A stretch of 64,000 bases of DNA from Pinus tabuliformis (GCA_031772625.1 CM062804.1:277654598-277718597); one strand, 5' to 3'. Shown: positions 45,875 through 56,092, counted from the stretch's first letter. A program made the numbers and translations. The notes: generated by a model not told the origin, from the sequence alone.

Positions 45875-46636
45875 TTAATCAACAATGTCACGTAGTCCAA
45901 ACACTTCGTCCTCTAGAGTTTCATCATTGTCTTCTTGCACAATATTTTCTTCTTCCTTTGGCTCATTTTCCTCTTCTAATGGATCTTTGATATCTGCAAA
46001 TCTCCCGATGTATGTCTTTCCAAACATTCCATGTAATGGTGGTTGGGGTTAGTCTGCCTTTTTTGCCACACGTGATTCACTAAAGTCCCCTTTCTTCAAC
46101 CAAATTTCTTGCATTGCATTTGGAAGAAACTGAAGAGCATTAATTCTTTGCTGAATGAAATTGCACTGTATTGGATCTTTTTCAATTGCAATGCAATTTC
46201 TTCCTTTTTGAAGGCAACATGCTAGTGTTGTACCTAATTATCAAGTACAAAAGAAATAATGAAGTAAATTAGTACAATTTCATATTAATTAGAAAATAAC
46301 ATATTGAAATTCAATTCCATATAATAAAACTTACCTGAGCCAAAAAATAAATCTAGAACACAATCTCCTTCATTTGAACATATGTCTATAAGATAGTTAA
46401 TCAATAATTGTGGTTTTTGATAAATTTTGACTATCTCTCCTTTTGCTTCTTTGTCTTCATATGTTAGCTTTCTCACAACAACATCATAAGTCAGTATTTG
46501 GCTATGACTCTTTCCGTCTAGCTGATTAAAAATCATAGACATATAGCTATCATCTTTCGCCCAACTATCAATATGAATGAACTCACAATCATTTATAGAT
46601 AGTTGATATTCACGGTTAAGAAGATTTGACTTTTTC
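45875..46636 (-). pseudogene. Methyltransferase gene, exons 5-6 with motifs X, I and II
   Basis: Exon 5 (46636-46335) encodes NREYQLSINDCEFIHIDSWA, then KIYQKPQLLINYLIDICSNE (motif X) and CDCVLDLFFGSG-type motif I, reading GDCVLDLFFGSG. Exon 6 (46233-45875) completes it with TTLACCLQKGRNCIAIEKDP (motif II, the acidic residue that binds the cosubstrate ribose) and IQCNFIQQRINALQFLPNAM. A TAA at 46049-46051 then interrupts before an acidic tail ending LRDIVD. Order IV-X-I-II is the beta class of amino-methyltransferases. Confidence 0.87.
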
Positions 46637-46723
46637 CTGTAACATGAAATAGTAAAAGTTCAATTAACTTGTACATAAATGAATTTTTAAACATTAATCA
46701 AATATACATTTTAAACGTCTTAC

Positions 46724-47376
46724 CATGTAAGTTGCATCCTTGAATTTGGTTTCCCTTTGAAACTTGACAATATCATTGCCAAATGTGTGTCTGAATGAAA
46801 CGCCACAAATATCCATAATGGTGATGACCTAACTTCTACAAATCCCGCAACCACTTTACTAAGAGCTTGATAAGTATAAGGGTCACTATCATAGTCAATG
46901 TTTGGAATAATGAAACCATGGGGAATATCCGCAATAACTTGGGCATAATCCCTTTTAGGTATGAGTTTAGCAATGTCTTGACAGTCGCCTTGTATTACTT
47001 GATATTGAATAGTGTCTAGCCCATTCAAATGAAATGAGTAAGAGTTGGATCAAGTTCAACATTCTTAATACATTGCTTCCTCATTCTTTTGATCTTTATT
47101 TTTTCAATAAAGGTTCTAAAACTATTTGGTGCTCCATTATCATCCTTCTTCATATTTTATAAAATAAACAAATATACATGTAAGTTATAAATTAAAAATA
47201 GCACACAAATGAATAAAAATGAATGTATAAATCAAAATGCCTTTTTAAATCCAAGATAAAAAGCTTTTAATGTTGATGTATAACTTGAATCTGGATAGTT
47301 GCATACAACATCATTCCAACTATCTTCATTCAACAATTTAACCATTTGTTCTTGAATTTTCATGTAAACTTTGTGA
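46724..47376 (-). pseudogene. Methyltransferase gene, exons 3-4 with motif IV
   Basis: Exon 3 (47376-47241) encodes KVYMKIQEQMVKLLNEDSWN; its donor is GC (likely changed from GT). Exon 4 (47153-46724) encodes KKDDNGAPNSFRTFIEKIKI, then, after a CATTT CATTT duplication that shifts the frame, NGLDTIQYQVIQGDCQDIAK and YAQVIADIPHGFII. The D-I-P-H at 46927 occupies the place of catalytic motif IV (D-P-P-Y), with D and the second P kept. SSPLWIFVAFHSDTHLAMIL follows. The exon ends with TG|GTAAGA. Confidence 0.72.
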
Positions 47377-47498
47377 CTACATAGATAAAGTAACAAAAAG
47401 TTAATATAATGATATGGATAACAAATACTATCAAGAACAACATGTTTTATTTAAAAGAAAATTATAGTCTAGAAATAAATAAAAATAATTCAACAAAC

Positions 47499-48908
47499 TT
47501 GCTTTTGAAATTCCTTAGACATTTCCTCCAATGATAATTCCCCTGAGCTCACATGAGATAATATTGTTTTGACAATTTTTTCATCTTTCACTCCTTGCAT
47601 TGCTCTCCAAGTTGTGATAGTAATATCTTCTCGATGATGCTTCATTTCAGGAGCCGATTTACTGCTGCTACATATCAATGGCTTAGAATTTTTGACCGTC
47701 TAGTTTTTAATGCCAATGTTTTCCCACATGCTAAAAATCTCATCAATCAACTCCCATACATCTCTAGTTCTAAATGCGAATTGGAAAATGTTATCAACAC
47801 CTCTGAATAAATCACTTATTTTTTTGCCTTTTCCACCCTTTGAATTCGTTTTCTCTTCAATTTGATAGCCTATTTCCATACAAAATTCATTTCGGAAATT
47901 TACAGTAACATTTATCTTATCGCCACCACATTTTTCTTGAAATTCACTATGAATAAATCTAACCCTTTGGATAAAATTCATAGGCATCCTATATTCATTA
48001 TCTGAATTATGATCCCATGCCACTAACTTTACTTCTGTATCTGATAAACCAACATAAATGATACATTTCATTGTTTCAGAACATGGGTTATTAGGATATT
48101 TCTCCATCAATTGTCTATGAGCTTCTACAGAATAGTTCCCCTCAAGTACATAATAATTGTATTCAAAACATTTTGACTTATCAAATACTTCTTTGTTGGG
48201 AACTTGAACTGGATCAACAAGAAGCACATAACTAACCACATGAGAATATGGATTGTACCTCATCAATGTCTTCAAGTTGTGAACATGCAGATGATGTGGC
48301 TTTCTGACTTGATATTGACATTGTCCTTCAATTGCCTTATAAGTTTGTCTGACATTAAGCTGAAATGTAGGACCGCCATCAATTAAGTTTCTCTTTTTCA
48401 AATTCTGTTGAGTGACATTTTGTTTTGTTTTGAGAATGCCATCCTCTAAATCAGCTCCTGGTGTAATGATTTCTCTGCTTTCTTTTGAAGTTTCACTAGG
48501 TTCTTGATTGCTGGTAATTACTACTTCAAAAACTTCAACTTTAATTTTCTTCTTCATAACATTCTCATCATTAACTGTAACAGATTTATTCTTGGGCATT
48601 GTTACTTTTGGTGTTTTATGACTGTTCTTAGTTCGAATGGCATCTTCAGTAATGGCAACATATGCTTCACTATTAGTTTCGACTTCATTGTCCTCAAAAG
48701 TAACTTGTCTACCCTTGCTAGATTTATCCACTAGAGGCCTTTTTTTCTGATCCCTTGGATGTAGTTTTGTAGCATCATCAATTACTACATTTTTCTTGTT
48801 TTTCATATCTTCTTGTGACACTAAGTAAAAACTGTTGAGAACTTTCATAATATCAAGATCTATGAAATGGATATCTCCCAACCTAATTGAACAAATTTCA
48901 ACAAAATT
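47499..48908 (-). pseudogene. Methyltransferase gene, exon 2 with ParB-like domain
   Basis: Begins NFVEICSIRLGDIHFIDLDI. The first ~150 residues are a charged, probably disordered linker (KKNVVIDDATKLHPRDQKKR). Then comes a folded region: HHLHVHNLKTLMRYNPYSHV, YYVLEGNYSVEAHRQLMEKY and IYVGLSDTEVKLVAWDHNSD. The G-N-Y-S-V-E-A-H-R pattern resembles the ParB/Srx box (G-H/N-R-x-x-A) and the WDHN segment resembles the following ParB motif. A TAG at 47700-47702 interrupts the frame, which otherwise continues MKHHREDITITTWRAMQGVK to 47499. Confidence 0.62.
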
Positions 48909-49009
48909 CTGCGAAACAAAATATCATATGTCAATCAAAACAAAGTTAAAAAAAATATAGTGAGACACTTACAAGAATGCAAAATACAAATATAAATAAC
49001 AATACTTAC

Positions 49010-49454
49010 GATGTTTTGTTTCATATCATTTACGATTTGTTTACACAACTTTGTAGATACCTCTTTCATTTCATACAATGAATATGATAGCCGGTATTTA
49101 ATCCTTTCATGTGACTTGGGAGCTTTTGTAAGTATGTAAACAACTTTAGTGTCCGGTACTGAACACATATCTATGACTCTTCCCATCACCTCATAAATTC
49201 CATTATCATTTGGTATATCAATATATAGATATATATTCACATTTTGGCTTATTTTTTTTCACATACCAAATTCTTGATGGAAATTTCACTTCTTTTGAAT
49301 TCTTCTATTATGAAATCATTTTCTTATCATTTGAGGCACTTGAAAGATTTATAGCCATGAGCTCAGGTGGAGTTCGTTCACCAATGTTTTCTGAAGATGC
49401 ACCTTTAAGAGTCTTTGGTCTAGAAAGATTCCCAAAAATCTTCTTTGATGCCAT
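49010..49454 (-). pseudogene. Methyltransferase gene, exon 1 (N-terminus)
   Basis: Encodes MASKKIFGNLSRPKTLKG, ERTPPELMAINLSSASNDKK, then two adjacent stops (TAA TAG; CAA CAG would give glutamines). It goes on as VKFPSRIWYVKKNKPKCEYI, shifts frame in a TATATATCTATATA run, then IDIPNDNGIYEVMGRVIDMC and KEVSTKLCKQIVNDMKQNI. The exon ends at GTAAGT. No known domain is recognised. An upstream AG at about 49460 may end a 5' untranslated intron. Confidence 0.65.
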
Positions 49455-49616
49455 TTTCCTGAAAAATAGAAACACATAAATCAGTAAATAACAAAAACAT
49501 ATTAACTTAAATTAACAACGAAAATATATCATAAATTTTTAATTTGTATAATCAGATAATTGAAAAGAAAAAAATATTAACACTAAGAAAATCGCCTGCC
49601 ACCCCGCGGGAAGGCG

Positions 49617-49804
49617 GGCCGCGGGGTGGCGTGGGGGGAGGCTGTGGCAACAAATCCTACCATTTCTCCCGACATTGATCTCCTTCTCCGTCTTCAATCC
49701 ACCCCTCAAGGGGGAGGTTGAGGGGTAGATTGAAGATAGAGAAGGAGATCAGTGGGGCAAGAAATGGTAGGAGTTGTTGCCACAGCCTCCTCCCACGCCA
49801 CCCG
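49617..49804. repeat. Long palindrome L1 (arms of about 90 bp)
   Basis: GGTGGCGTGG...GGAGGCTGTGGCAACA is answered by TGTTGCCACAGCCTCC...CACGCCACC. The arms also contain CTACCATTTCT / AGAAATGGTAG and GATCTCCTTCTC / GAGAAGGAGATC, meeting near 49712. Confidence 0.88.
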
Positions 49805-49892
49805 GGTGGCCCACCTACCTGTGGGGTGGCCACCAGGGTGGTGCGGGGGGCTGTTACAACTTTCTACCTATGCCACCCCGGTGGCCTACCAA

Positions 49893-50063
49893 GCGGGGTG
49901 GCATGAGGGGGGCTGCGGCAACAACTTCTACCATTTCTCCCCACATTGATCTCCTTCTTCATCTTCAATCTATCCCTTAGCATCCCCGTTGAGGGATAGA
50001 TTGAAGATGGAGAAGGAGATCAATATCAGGAGAAATGGTAGAAGCCCTTCGGCAACACCCCGC
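49893..50063. repeat. Long palindrome L2 (arms of about 80 bp)
   Basis: It has the same arm sequence as L1 in diverged form: GGCAACAACTTCTACCATTT at the left and AAATGGTAGAAGCCCTTCGG at the right, meeting near 49978. Confidence 0.86.
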
Positions 50064-51620
50064 TGGCCGGCTGTCCGCGGGGTGGAGGGTGATTCCGGGA
50101 ATCGCCCAACCCCCGCGAGCAGGCAAGTAGGCCGCTACGGTGGGGCTGCAGTAGGCCCACCCCATGTTACCCCAGCGGCTCGCCTGCCAGCCCGTGAGGG
50201 TTGGGTGATTCCTGTGCCACCCCAACAGCTTGCCCATCTGCTTGAGGGGGTTGGGCGATTCCGGGAATCGCCCAACCCTCGTGGGTGGGCGATTCCGGGA
50301 ATCGCCCAACCCTCGTGGGTGGGCGAGCAGGTAGGTGGTCCACCGGAGTGGTGCAGGGTGGGTTGCTACGAATCGCCCAACCCCACGGGCGGGCAGCCAG
50401 GCCCCCAGGGTGGCGCAGGGTGCACCGCGGCCCCACCTCACCCTGCCCTAGTGGCCCGCCCGCCCGCCCGCCCGCAGGGTCGGTTGATTCCGAGAATCGC
50501 CCAACCCCTATGGGCAGGCGGGCAGGCCGCGGGGGTGGCGTGGGGTGGGCTGCCGCAGCCCCACCCAAGCGGCCCGCCCACTCACTCACAGGGTTGGGCA
50601 ATTCTCGGAATCGCCCAACTACCCCCGGCAGGTGGGCAGGCGACTGCGGTGGCATAGGGTGGGCTGCTACAGCTCCACCTAGAGCCACCCTGGCGACCCG
50701 CTGGGGTGGCACGGGGTGGGCTGCGGTAGCCCACCCCACGCCACCCCTATGGCTTGCCCACCTACTCGGGCTCGTTGGGTGATTCCAGGAATCGCCCAAC
50801 CACCCCTAAGGGGCGGGCGAGCCTTCGGGGTGGCGTGGGGTGGGCGCTACGGTGCCCACCCCTCACCACCTCGGCGACTCACCCGTTTGCTTACCCTCTC
50901 AAGGTGGCTATTGGTCGATTCCTCGAATCGACCAATAGCCACCCCGAGCAGGTGGATAGGCCGCCGGGGTGGTTGGTGGGTGATTCTAGGAATCGACCAA
51001 TAACCACCTCGGCAACTCACTCGCCTGGGGTGGTTGTTGAGCGATTCCTGGAATCGCCCAACAGCCACCCTAAGTTGCCGAGGTGGCACGGGGTGGGCTA
51101 TGGGTTGGTGCTATAGTAACCCACCCTACGTCACCCCAGTGGCCCACCCGCCTGCCTGCCCAGGGTGGCTGTTGGTTGATTCTTGGAATCCCCCAATAGC
51201 CACCCCGGGTGGGCGGGCGGACCACTGGGGTGGCGCGGGGTGGGCGTTGCGGCGCCCACCTTGTGCCACCTCTTTGGCCTGCCCACCCCCTGATGGTGGT
51301 CGGGCAATTACCGAAATCACCCAACCGCCCCTGGCACATAGGCGTGTCGCAGGGGTGGTGTGGGGTGGGTTGCTGCAGCACACCCCATGCCACCCCAACG
51401 GGCAGGCGGGCCGCCAGGGTGGCGCGGTGCAGGCTATCGCAGTGCCCAATAGCCACATCGGGATGAAGGAGGATGGGACTGCGACAGTGCACCTCATGCC
51501 ACCCTGGCGGCTCGCCTGGTCGGGGGCTGTTGGGTGATTCCAAGAATCACCCAACAGGCCCCGAGCGGGCGGGCGCGCCGCCGGGGTGGCGCGGGGTGGG
51601 CTGCAGTCGTGAGCTTTACC

Positions 51621-53056
51621 GGGCCCACCATGCTCACGATGGACATATTGGTTAATTTGGCTCACAAAAAGTATTAATTAAAAAAAAAGAAAAATCTACT
51701 TCATTATACTAATTTAATATGAAAATTTTGAAGGAAAATATTTAACTAACCTTTCAATTGCGAGAATTACTTGTTGAATATGTTGTTGATAGCAATGTAG
51801 CTGCTTCACAAATTCGCTCCAAGTCTTTCAATGACCCTTAGAAATCCTTGATGTGATGTGAGTAATAGCGATAATAGAATTTAGTATATAGGTGAAATTA
51901 CGGAAATGTTTTATCGTACAGTTAATGTGGGATTAATTTCTTTTAAAAAATTTAACATGTTAATTTTTTTATGGTGACGATGGAAAATATGATAAAGCAA
52001 ATATTATGGAATTGTTTTACAGTAGGGTGAATGTGGGATTAATTAGTTTTATAATGTATTATACAAATTAAAAAAAACATTCAACTGTTTAGTAAATATT
52101 ATATACTTTAACTATTAAAATAATTTATGTAGAAGTTGTAGTTTACAATTTTAACTTTAATAATTTATTTCATAAAAATATTTAGTTTACATTTTTCAAT
52201 AAATTGTAGAATAAAATAATGAAGAGAAATATTTTTGCGAAACTTTTTTGAGGGAAAATTTCATTCTCTAAGCTATATAATATCTTTAGGAGACTCTCCA
52301 CTTCTATCATTTAACATCTTCTATTTTAAAAGGATGGATTGTCCTGATAGTGAAGTTTCGATTTATATAGCATCAACATCTTCATCGCGTAACAACTCTA
52401 TTCATATTGATGAATATAGCGGGAATTCCTCCACTAAGAATAGAAAGTCATTTCTTCCAGTTAGTCCTGATCCTAAGGACTATGAGAGCAGCACTGATGA
52501 AAGAGGGGATGGAGAATTTCAAATAAATAAAGAGTCAAAGATTCCACTTAGTCCTAATTTGAAAGACTATGAAAGCAACAGCGATGATGAGCTTGATGAA
52601 AAATTTCAAAAGAATGGAGTGTCACGGTGTCGACTTTGTCCTAATTCTAAGGACTATGAGAGCAATAGTGATGAAGAGCATGATGGTGAAGTTCAAAAGA
52701 ATGGAGTGTCACGGTGTCCACTTAGCCATAATTCTAAGGACTATGAGAGTAGTAGTGTTGAAGAGCATGATGATGAATTTCAAAAGAATGGAGTCACGGT
52801 GTCCACTTAGTCCTAATTCTAAGGAGTATGAGAGCAGCAGCGATGAAGAGCGTGATAACGAATTTCAAAATAATGGAGTGTCAAAGTGTCCACTTAGTCC
52901 TAATTCTAAGGACTATGAGAGCAGCAATGATGAAGAGCATGATGATGAATTTCAAAAGTATGGAGTGTCACAGTGTCCAGTTAGTCCTAATTCTAAGGAC
53001 TATGAGAGCAGTAGTGACGAAGAACGAGATGATGAATTTCAAAAGAATGGAGTGTC
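51621..53056 (+). repeat. Tandem duplication, copy 1 (transposase 5' region)
   Basis: The promoter and start of the transposase gene, from GGCCCACCATG at about 51623, recur at about 53393, roughly 1770 bases later. Copy 1 includes a TATA-like GCTATATAAT (about 52272) and ATG 52334. Confidence 0.93.
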
Positions 53057-53114
53057 ATGGGGTGGGGTGCCTCCGCCCACCCCGCACCACCTCGGCTGCC
53101 CCGGGGGACTATGA
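52334..53114 (+). pseudogene. Truncated 5' duplicate of the transposase gene
   Basis: Starts MDCPDSEVSIYIASTSSSRN and runs through six or seven copies of the 29-residue acidic repeat. A 2-base deletion near 52796 (GGAGTCACGG for GGAGTGTCACGG) shifts the frame. At 53057 the last repeat passes from NGVS directly into the GC-rich palindrome sequence and ends. It lacks the catalytic part. It could be expressed as a short acidic protein only if the frameshift were bypassed. Confidence 0.85.
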
Positions 53115-53390
53115 GAGTAGTAGTGATGAATAACGAGATGATTAATTTCAAAAGAATGGAGTGTCATGGGGTGGGGTGCCACCGCCCACCCTGTCACCAC
53201 CTCGGTGGCCCTGGGCGGGCGAGCGGGCTGCCGGGGTGTCGAGGGGTGGGGTGCTGCAAGCCAATCTGTGCCACCCCGGCGGCCCGCTCGCCCGCCTAGG
53301 GTGGCCTGGCGATTCCTGAAATCGCCTGACCACCTCAGGCAGCCAACCGGGCCGCCGGGGTGGTGCGGGGTGGGGGTGCCTAGTTTTATT
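53057..53390. repeat. GC-rich palindrome block inside the duplicated region
   Basis: P2-like GTGGGGTGCC...CCGCCCACC arms enclose a partial extra acidic-repeat unit (53106-53163), and a P1-like GGCGATTCCTGAAATCGCC lies near 53305-53325. It is the same sequence type as 49590-51640 and forms the junction of the tandem duplication. Confidence 0.85.
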
Positions 53391-54157
53391 AGGCCCACCA
53401 TGTTCATGATGGATGTATTGCTTAATTTTTCTCACAAAAAGTATTAATTTAAAGAAAAAAAACTACTTCATTAAACTAATTTAATATGAAAATTTTCAAG
53501 GAAAAAAATTTAACTAATCTTTCAATTGCGAGAATTCTTCATTGAATATGTTGTTGATAGCAATGTAGCTACTCCACAAATTCACTCCAAGTCTTTCAAC
53601 GAACCTCAGAAAATCTTGATGTAATGTGAATAAAAGTGATAATGGAATTTAGTATATAGGTTAAATTACGGATATGTTTTACCGTATGGTTAATGTGGGA
53701 TTAATTTGTTTTAAAAAAATTTAACATGTTAATTTTTTTATAGCAATGAAGGAAAATATGATAAATCGAATATTATGGAATTCTTTTACAGCGGGGTGAA
53801 TGTGGATTAATTTGTTTTAGAATGTATTATACAATTTAAAAAAAACATTCAATTGTTTAGTAAATATTATATACTTTGATTATTAAAATAATTTAGGTAA
53901 AAGTTGTAGTTTACAATTTTAACTTTAATGATTTATTTCATAAAAAAATTTAGTTTACATTTTTCATTAAATTGTAGAATAAAATAATGAAGAGAAATAA
54001 ATCTCACAAACTTTTAGGAAGGAAATATTTTCGTGAAACTTTTTTTTCGGGGGGGGGGAGGGGGGAATTTTTGGAGGGAAAATTTCATTCTCTAAGCTAT
54101 ATAATATCTTTAGGAGACTGTCCATTTGTATCATTCAACATCTTCTATTTGAAAGGG
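53391..54157 (+). repeat. Tandem duplication, copy 2, upstream part
   Basis: Matches 51621-52333 with scattered changes and an extra ~55-bp G-rich stretch at about 54000-54065. It contains GCTATATAAT (about 54096), a possible TATA box 60 bases before the ATG at 54158. Confidence 0.88.
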
Positions 54158-54259
54158 ATGGATTGTCTTGATAGTGAAGTTTCTATTTATACAGCACCAA
54201 CATCTTCATCGCGTAACAATTCTATTCATATGGATGAATATAGCCAGAATTCTTCCACT

Positions 54260-55290
54260 ATGAATAGAAAGTCAATTCTTCCACTTAGTCATGATCCTAA
54301 GGACTATGAAAGCAGCACTGATGAAAGACGAGATGGAGAATTTCAAATAAATAAAGAGTCACAGGTTCCACTTAGTCCTAATTCAAAGGACTATGAAAGC
54401 AGCAGTGATGATGAGCTTGATGACAAAATTCAAAAGAATGGAGTGTCACAGTGTCCACTTAGTCTTAATTCTAAGGAATATGAGAGCAACAGTGATGAAG
54501 AGCATGATGGTGAAGTTCAAAAGAATGGAGTGTCATGATGTCCACTTAGTCCTAATTCTAAGGACAATGAAAGCAGCAGTGTTGAAGAGCATGATGATGA
54601 ATTTCAAAAGAATTGAGTGTCACGGTGTCCACTTAGTCCTAATTCTAAGGACTATGAGAGTAGTAGTGATGAAGAACATGATAATGAATTTCAAAATAAT
54701 GGAGTGTCAAAGTGTCCACATAGTCTTAATTCTAAGGACTATGAGAGCAGCAGTGATGAAGAGCATCATGATGAATTTGAAAAGTATGGAATGTCACGGT
54801 CTCTAGTTAGCCCTAATTCTAAGGACTATGAGAGCAGTAGTGATGAAGAGTGGGATGATGAATTTCAAAAGAATGGAGTGTCACGGTGTCCACTTAGTCC
54901 TAATTCTAAGGACGATGAGAGCAATAGTGATGAAGAGTGTGATGATAAATTTCAAAAGAATGGAGTGTCACAGTGTCCTCTTAGTCCTAATTCTAAGGAA
55001 TATGAGAGAAGCAGTGATGAAGGACAAGATGATGCACTTAGTCCTAATTCTAATGAGTATAAAGGCAGCAATGACAAAGGACAGGATGTAGCATTTTAGT
55101 AAGTAAATAGTCACATTTTCAATGTAGTCCTAATTCTATGGACTATGAGAGCAGAACTGAAAATGCACATGAGGAAGAATATCCAATAAACATCGAGTCC
55201 AATTTTCCATTGAGTCTGAATTCTAAGGACTATGATAGTAGCACTAAAGAACGGGAAGATGAAGAATATCCTCCAAGTCAGTATTTGAAA
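54260..55290 (+). repeat. 87-bp (29-residue) acidic coding repeats
   Basis: About 12 units of the form PLSPNSKDYESSSDEEHDDE-FQKNGVSRC, 87 bases each. The first and last are the most diverged. SSSDEE is an ideal casein-kinase-2-type site, so the array may be phosphorylated; that is inference. Two units carry TGA stops (54536, 54614). Confidence 0.93.
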
Positions 55291-56092
55291 AGCACAACTG
55301 ATCATAGTGTGGATAACATTCCTCTTAATGATGATGAAAATCCTTATAAAAATGATGATTCAATGATGGAGATGTTGCCAAGAAATAATGTATTGAGGAG
55401 TAGGAGTAGACCTTTTCGTATCAATGCAATATGTTCTATTTATACAAGGGGTAGAGTAGAATATCTGACGAGAAGAAGTTCTATCAACGCACTCATTTCA
55501 AGTGAATTTTTCCAAAAGGATAGCTTGAAACATACGGATTCCAAATTTGCATTAGAGAGCAGGAAGGGATATTTGTCAATGAATAAAAGCATGCAAAATT
55601 CATATTCAGTTTGGTGCATGCAATCCACATTGTTAGGTTATGATTATCGTATTAGGACTTTATTTACCTGTAGAAAGGATTTCAAAATGTTTCATTCGAT
55701 TGGGAATTTTCTTCTCTCGAGAATTCAAGAAAATTTGGAAAAGAATCCCACATTTTATTCAAAAGTATGTCATAAAAGACAGTTTGGGCCATTATCAAAT
55801 ACTGCAATGTCATGGATGAAAGATTTCTTTTCAAATAATGGAGAATGTATACCAAATATAGAGACAATACATATTCCAGATAATTTTTCAAGACGAGAAA
55901 TCTACAACTTATACAAAGAATATGCAGAAGTTGTTGAGGGACATGGTCGGTTTATTACATATCAATATTTTGTGAAGGTATGGAAGAAAGAATTCAACAA
56001 TGTCCGTATTCCTAAGAGGACAAGGATGGGGATTTGCAGTACATGTGCCTCTCTTAAATAAAAAAGGGACAATTGTGAAGGGTCAGAAAGAG
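55291..56092 (+). pseudogene. Transposase-like gene, domain before the intron
   Basis: Reads NNVLRSRSRPFRINAICSIY, SLKHTDSKFALESRKGYLSM, YDYRIRTLFTCRKDFKMFHS, CHKRQFGPLSNTAMSWMKDF and FVKVWKKEFNNVRIPKRTRM, then GICSTCASLK with a C-x2-C pair, a TAA (56059) and KRDNCEGSER up to the splice donor. Basic and aromatic; it may bind DNA. In relatives I recall, a cysteine pair also stands just before the core. Confidence 0.7.

Larger units (their letters stand above)
45875..49454 (-). pseudogene. Transposon-borne ParB-like / beta-class DNA methyltransferase gene, six exons
   Basis: The start is ATG at 49454 (MASKKIFGNLSRPKTLKG) and the stop is TAA at 45875-45877. Exons inferred by eye: 49454-49010, 48908-47499, 47376-47241, 47153-46724, 46636-46335, 46233-45875. 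Donors GTAAGT at 49009 and 46334 and GTAAGA at 46723 are canonical, and codon phases fit at the last two junctions. The product would transfer a methyl group to an amino group of DNA (adenine N6 or cytosine N4; the target is unknown). Lesions: TAA TAG at 49305-49310, frameshift in a TA run near 49225, TAG at 47700, 5-bp duplication at 47027-47036, TAA at 46049. Confidence 0.82.
49590..51640. repeat. GC-rich array of alternating palindromes
   Basis: About 2 kb of GC-rich DNA lies in an otherwise AT-rich transposon. Two palindrome kinds alternate. P1 has the core GATTCC-x-GGAATC within TTGGGCGATTCC..., seen at about 50091, 50251, 50286, 50480, 50593, 50775, 50905, 50970, 51030, 51165, 51293 and 51527. 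P2 is GGGGTGGC(G/A)(C/T)GGGGTGGGC with its inverted copy, seen at about 50702-50749, 50827-50870, 51224-51270 and 51354-51400. Long open frames here are by-products of GC bias. Confidence 0.88.

Noticed and set aside
49718..51665. Several long open frames on both strands, rich in Gly, Pro, Arg and Trp
   Set aside because: They lie in the GC-rich palindrome array, where stop codons are rare by composition; all frames are open alike and translate the same repeats. No domain or start context supports them.
52569..53133. Methionine- and lysine-rich open frames overlapping the acidic repeats
   Set aside because: They are shifted-frame readings of the 87-bp repeats. The conserved frame is the SSSDEE one.
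55085..55105. GTAAGTAAATAG read as a splice donor in the transposase gene
   Set aside because: There is no acceptor at a workable distance; the frame resumes within about 25 bases, so a small indel is simpler.
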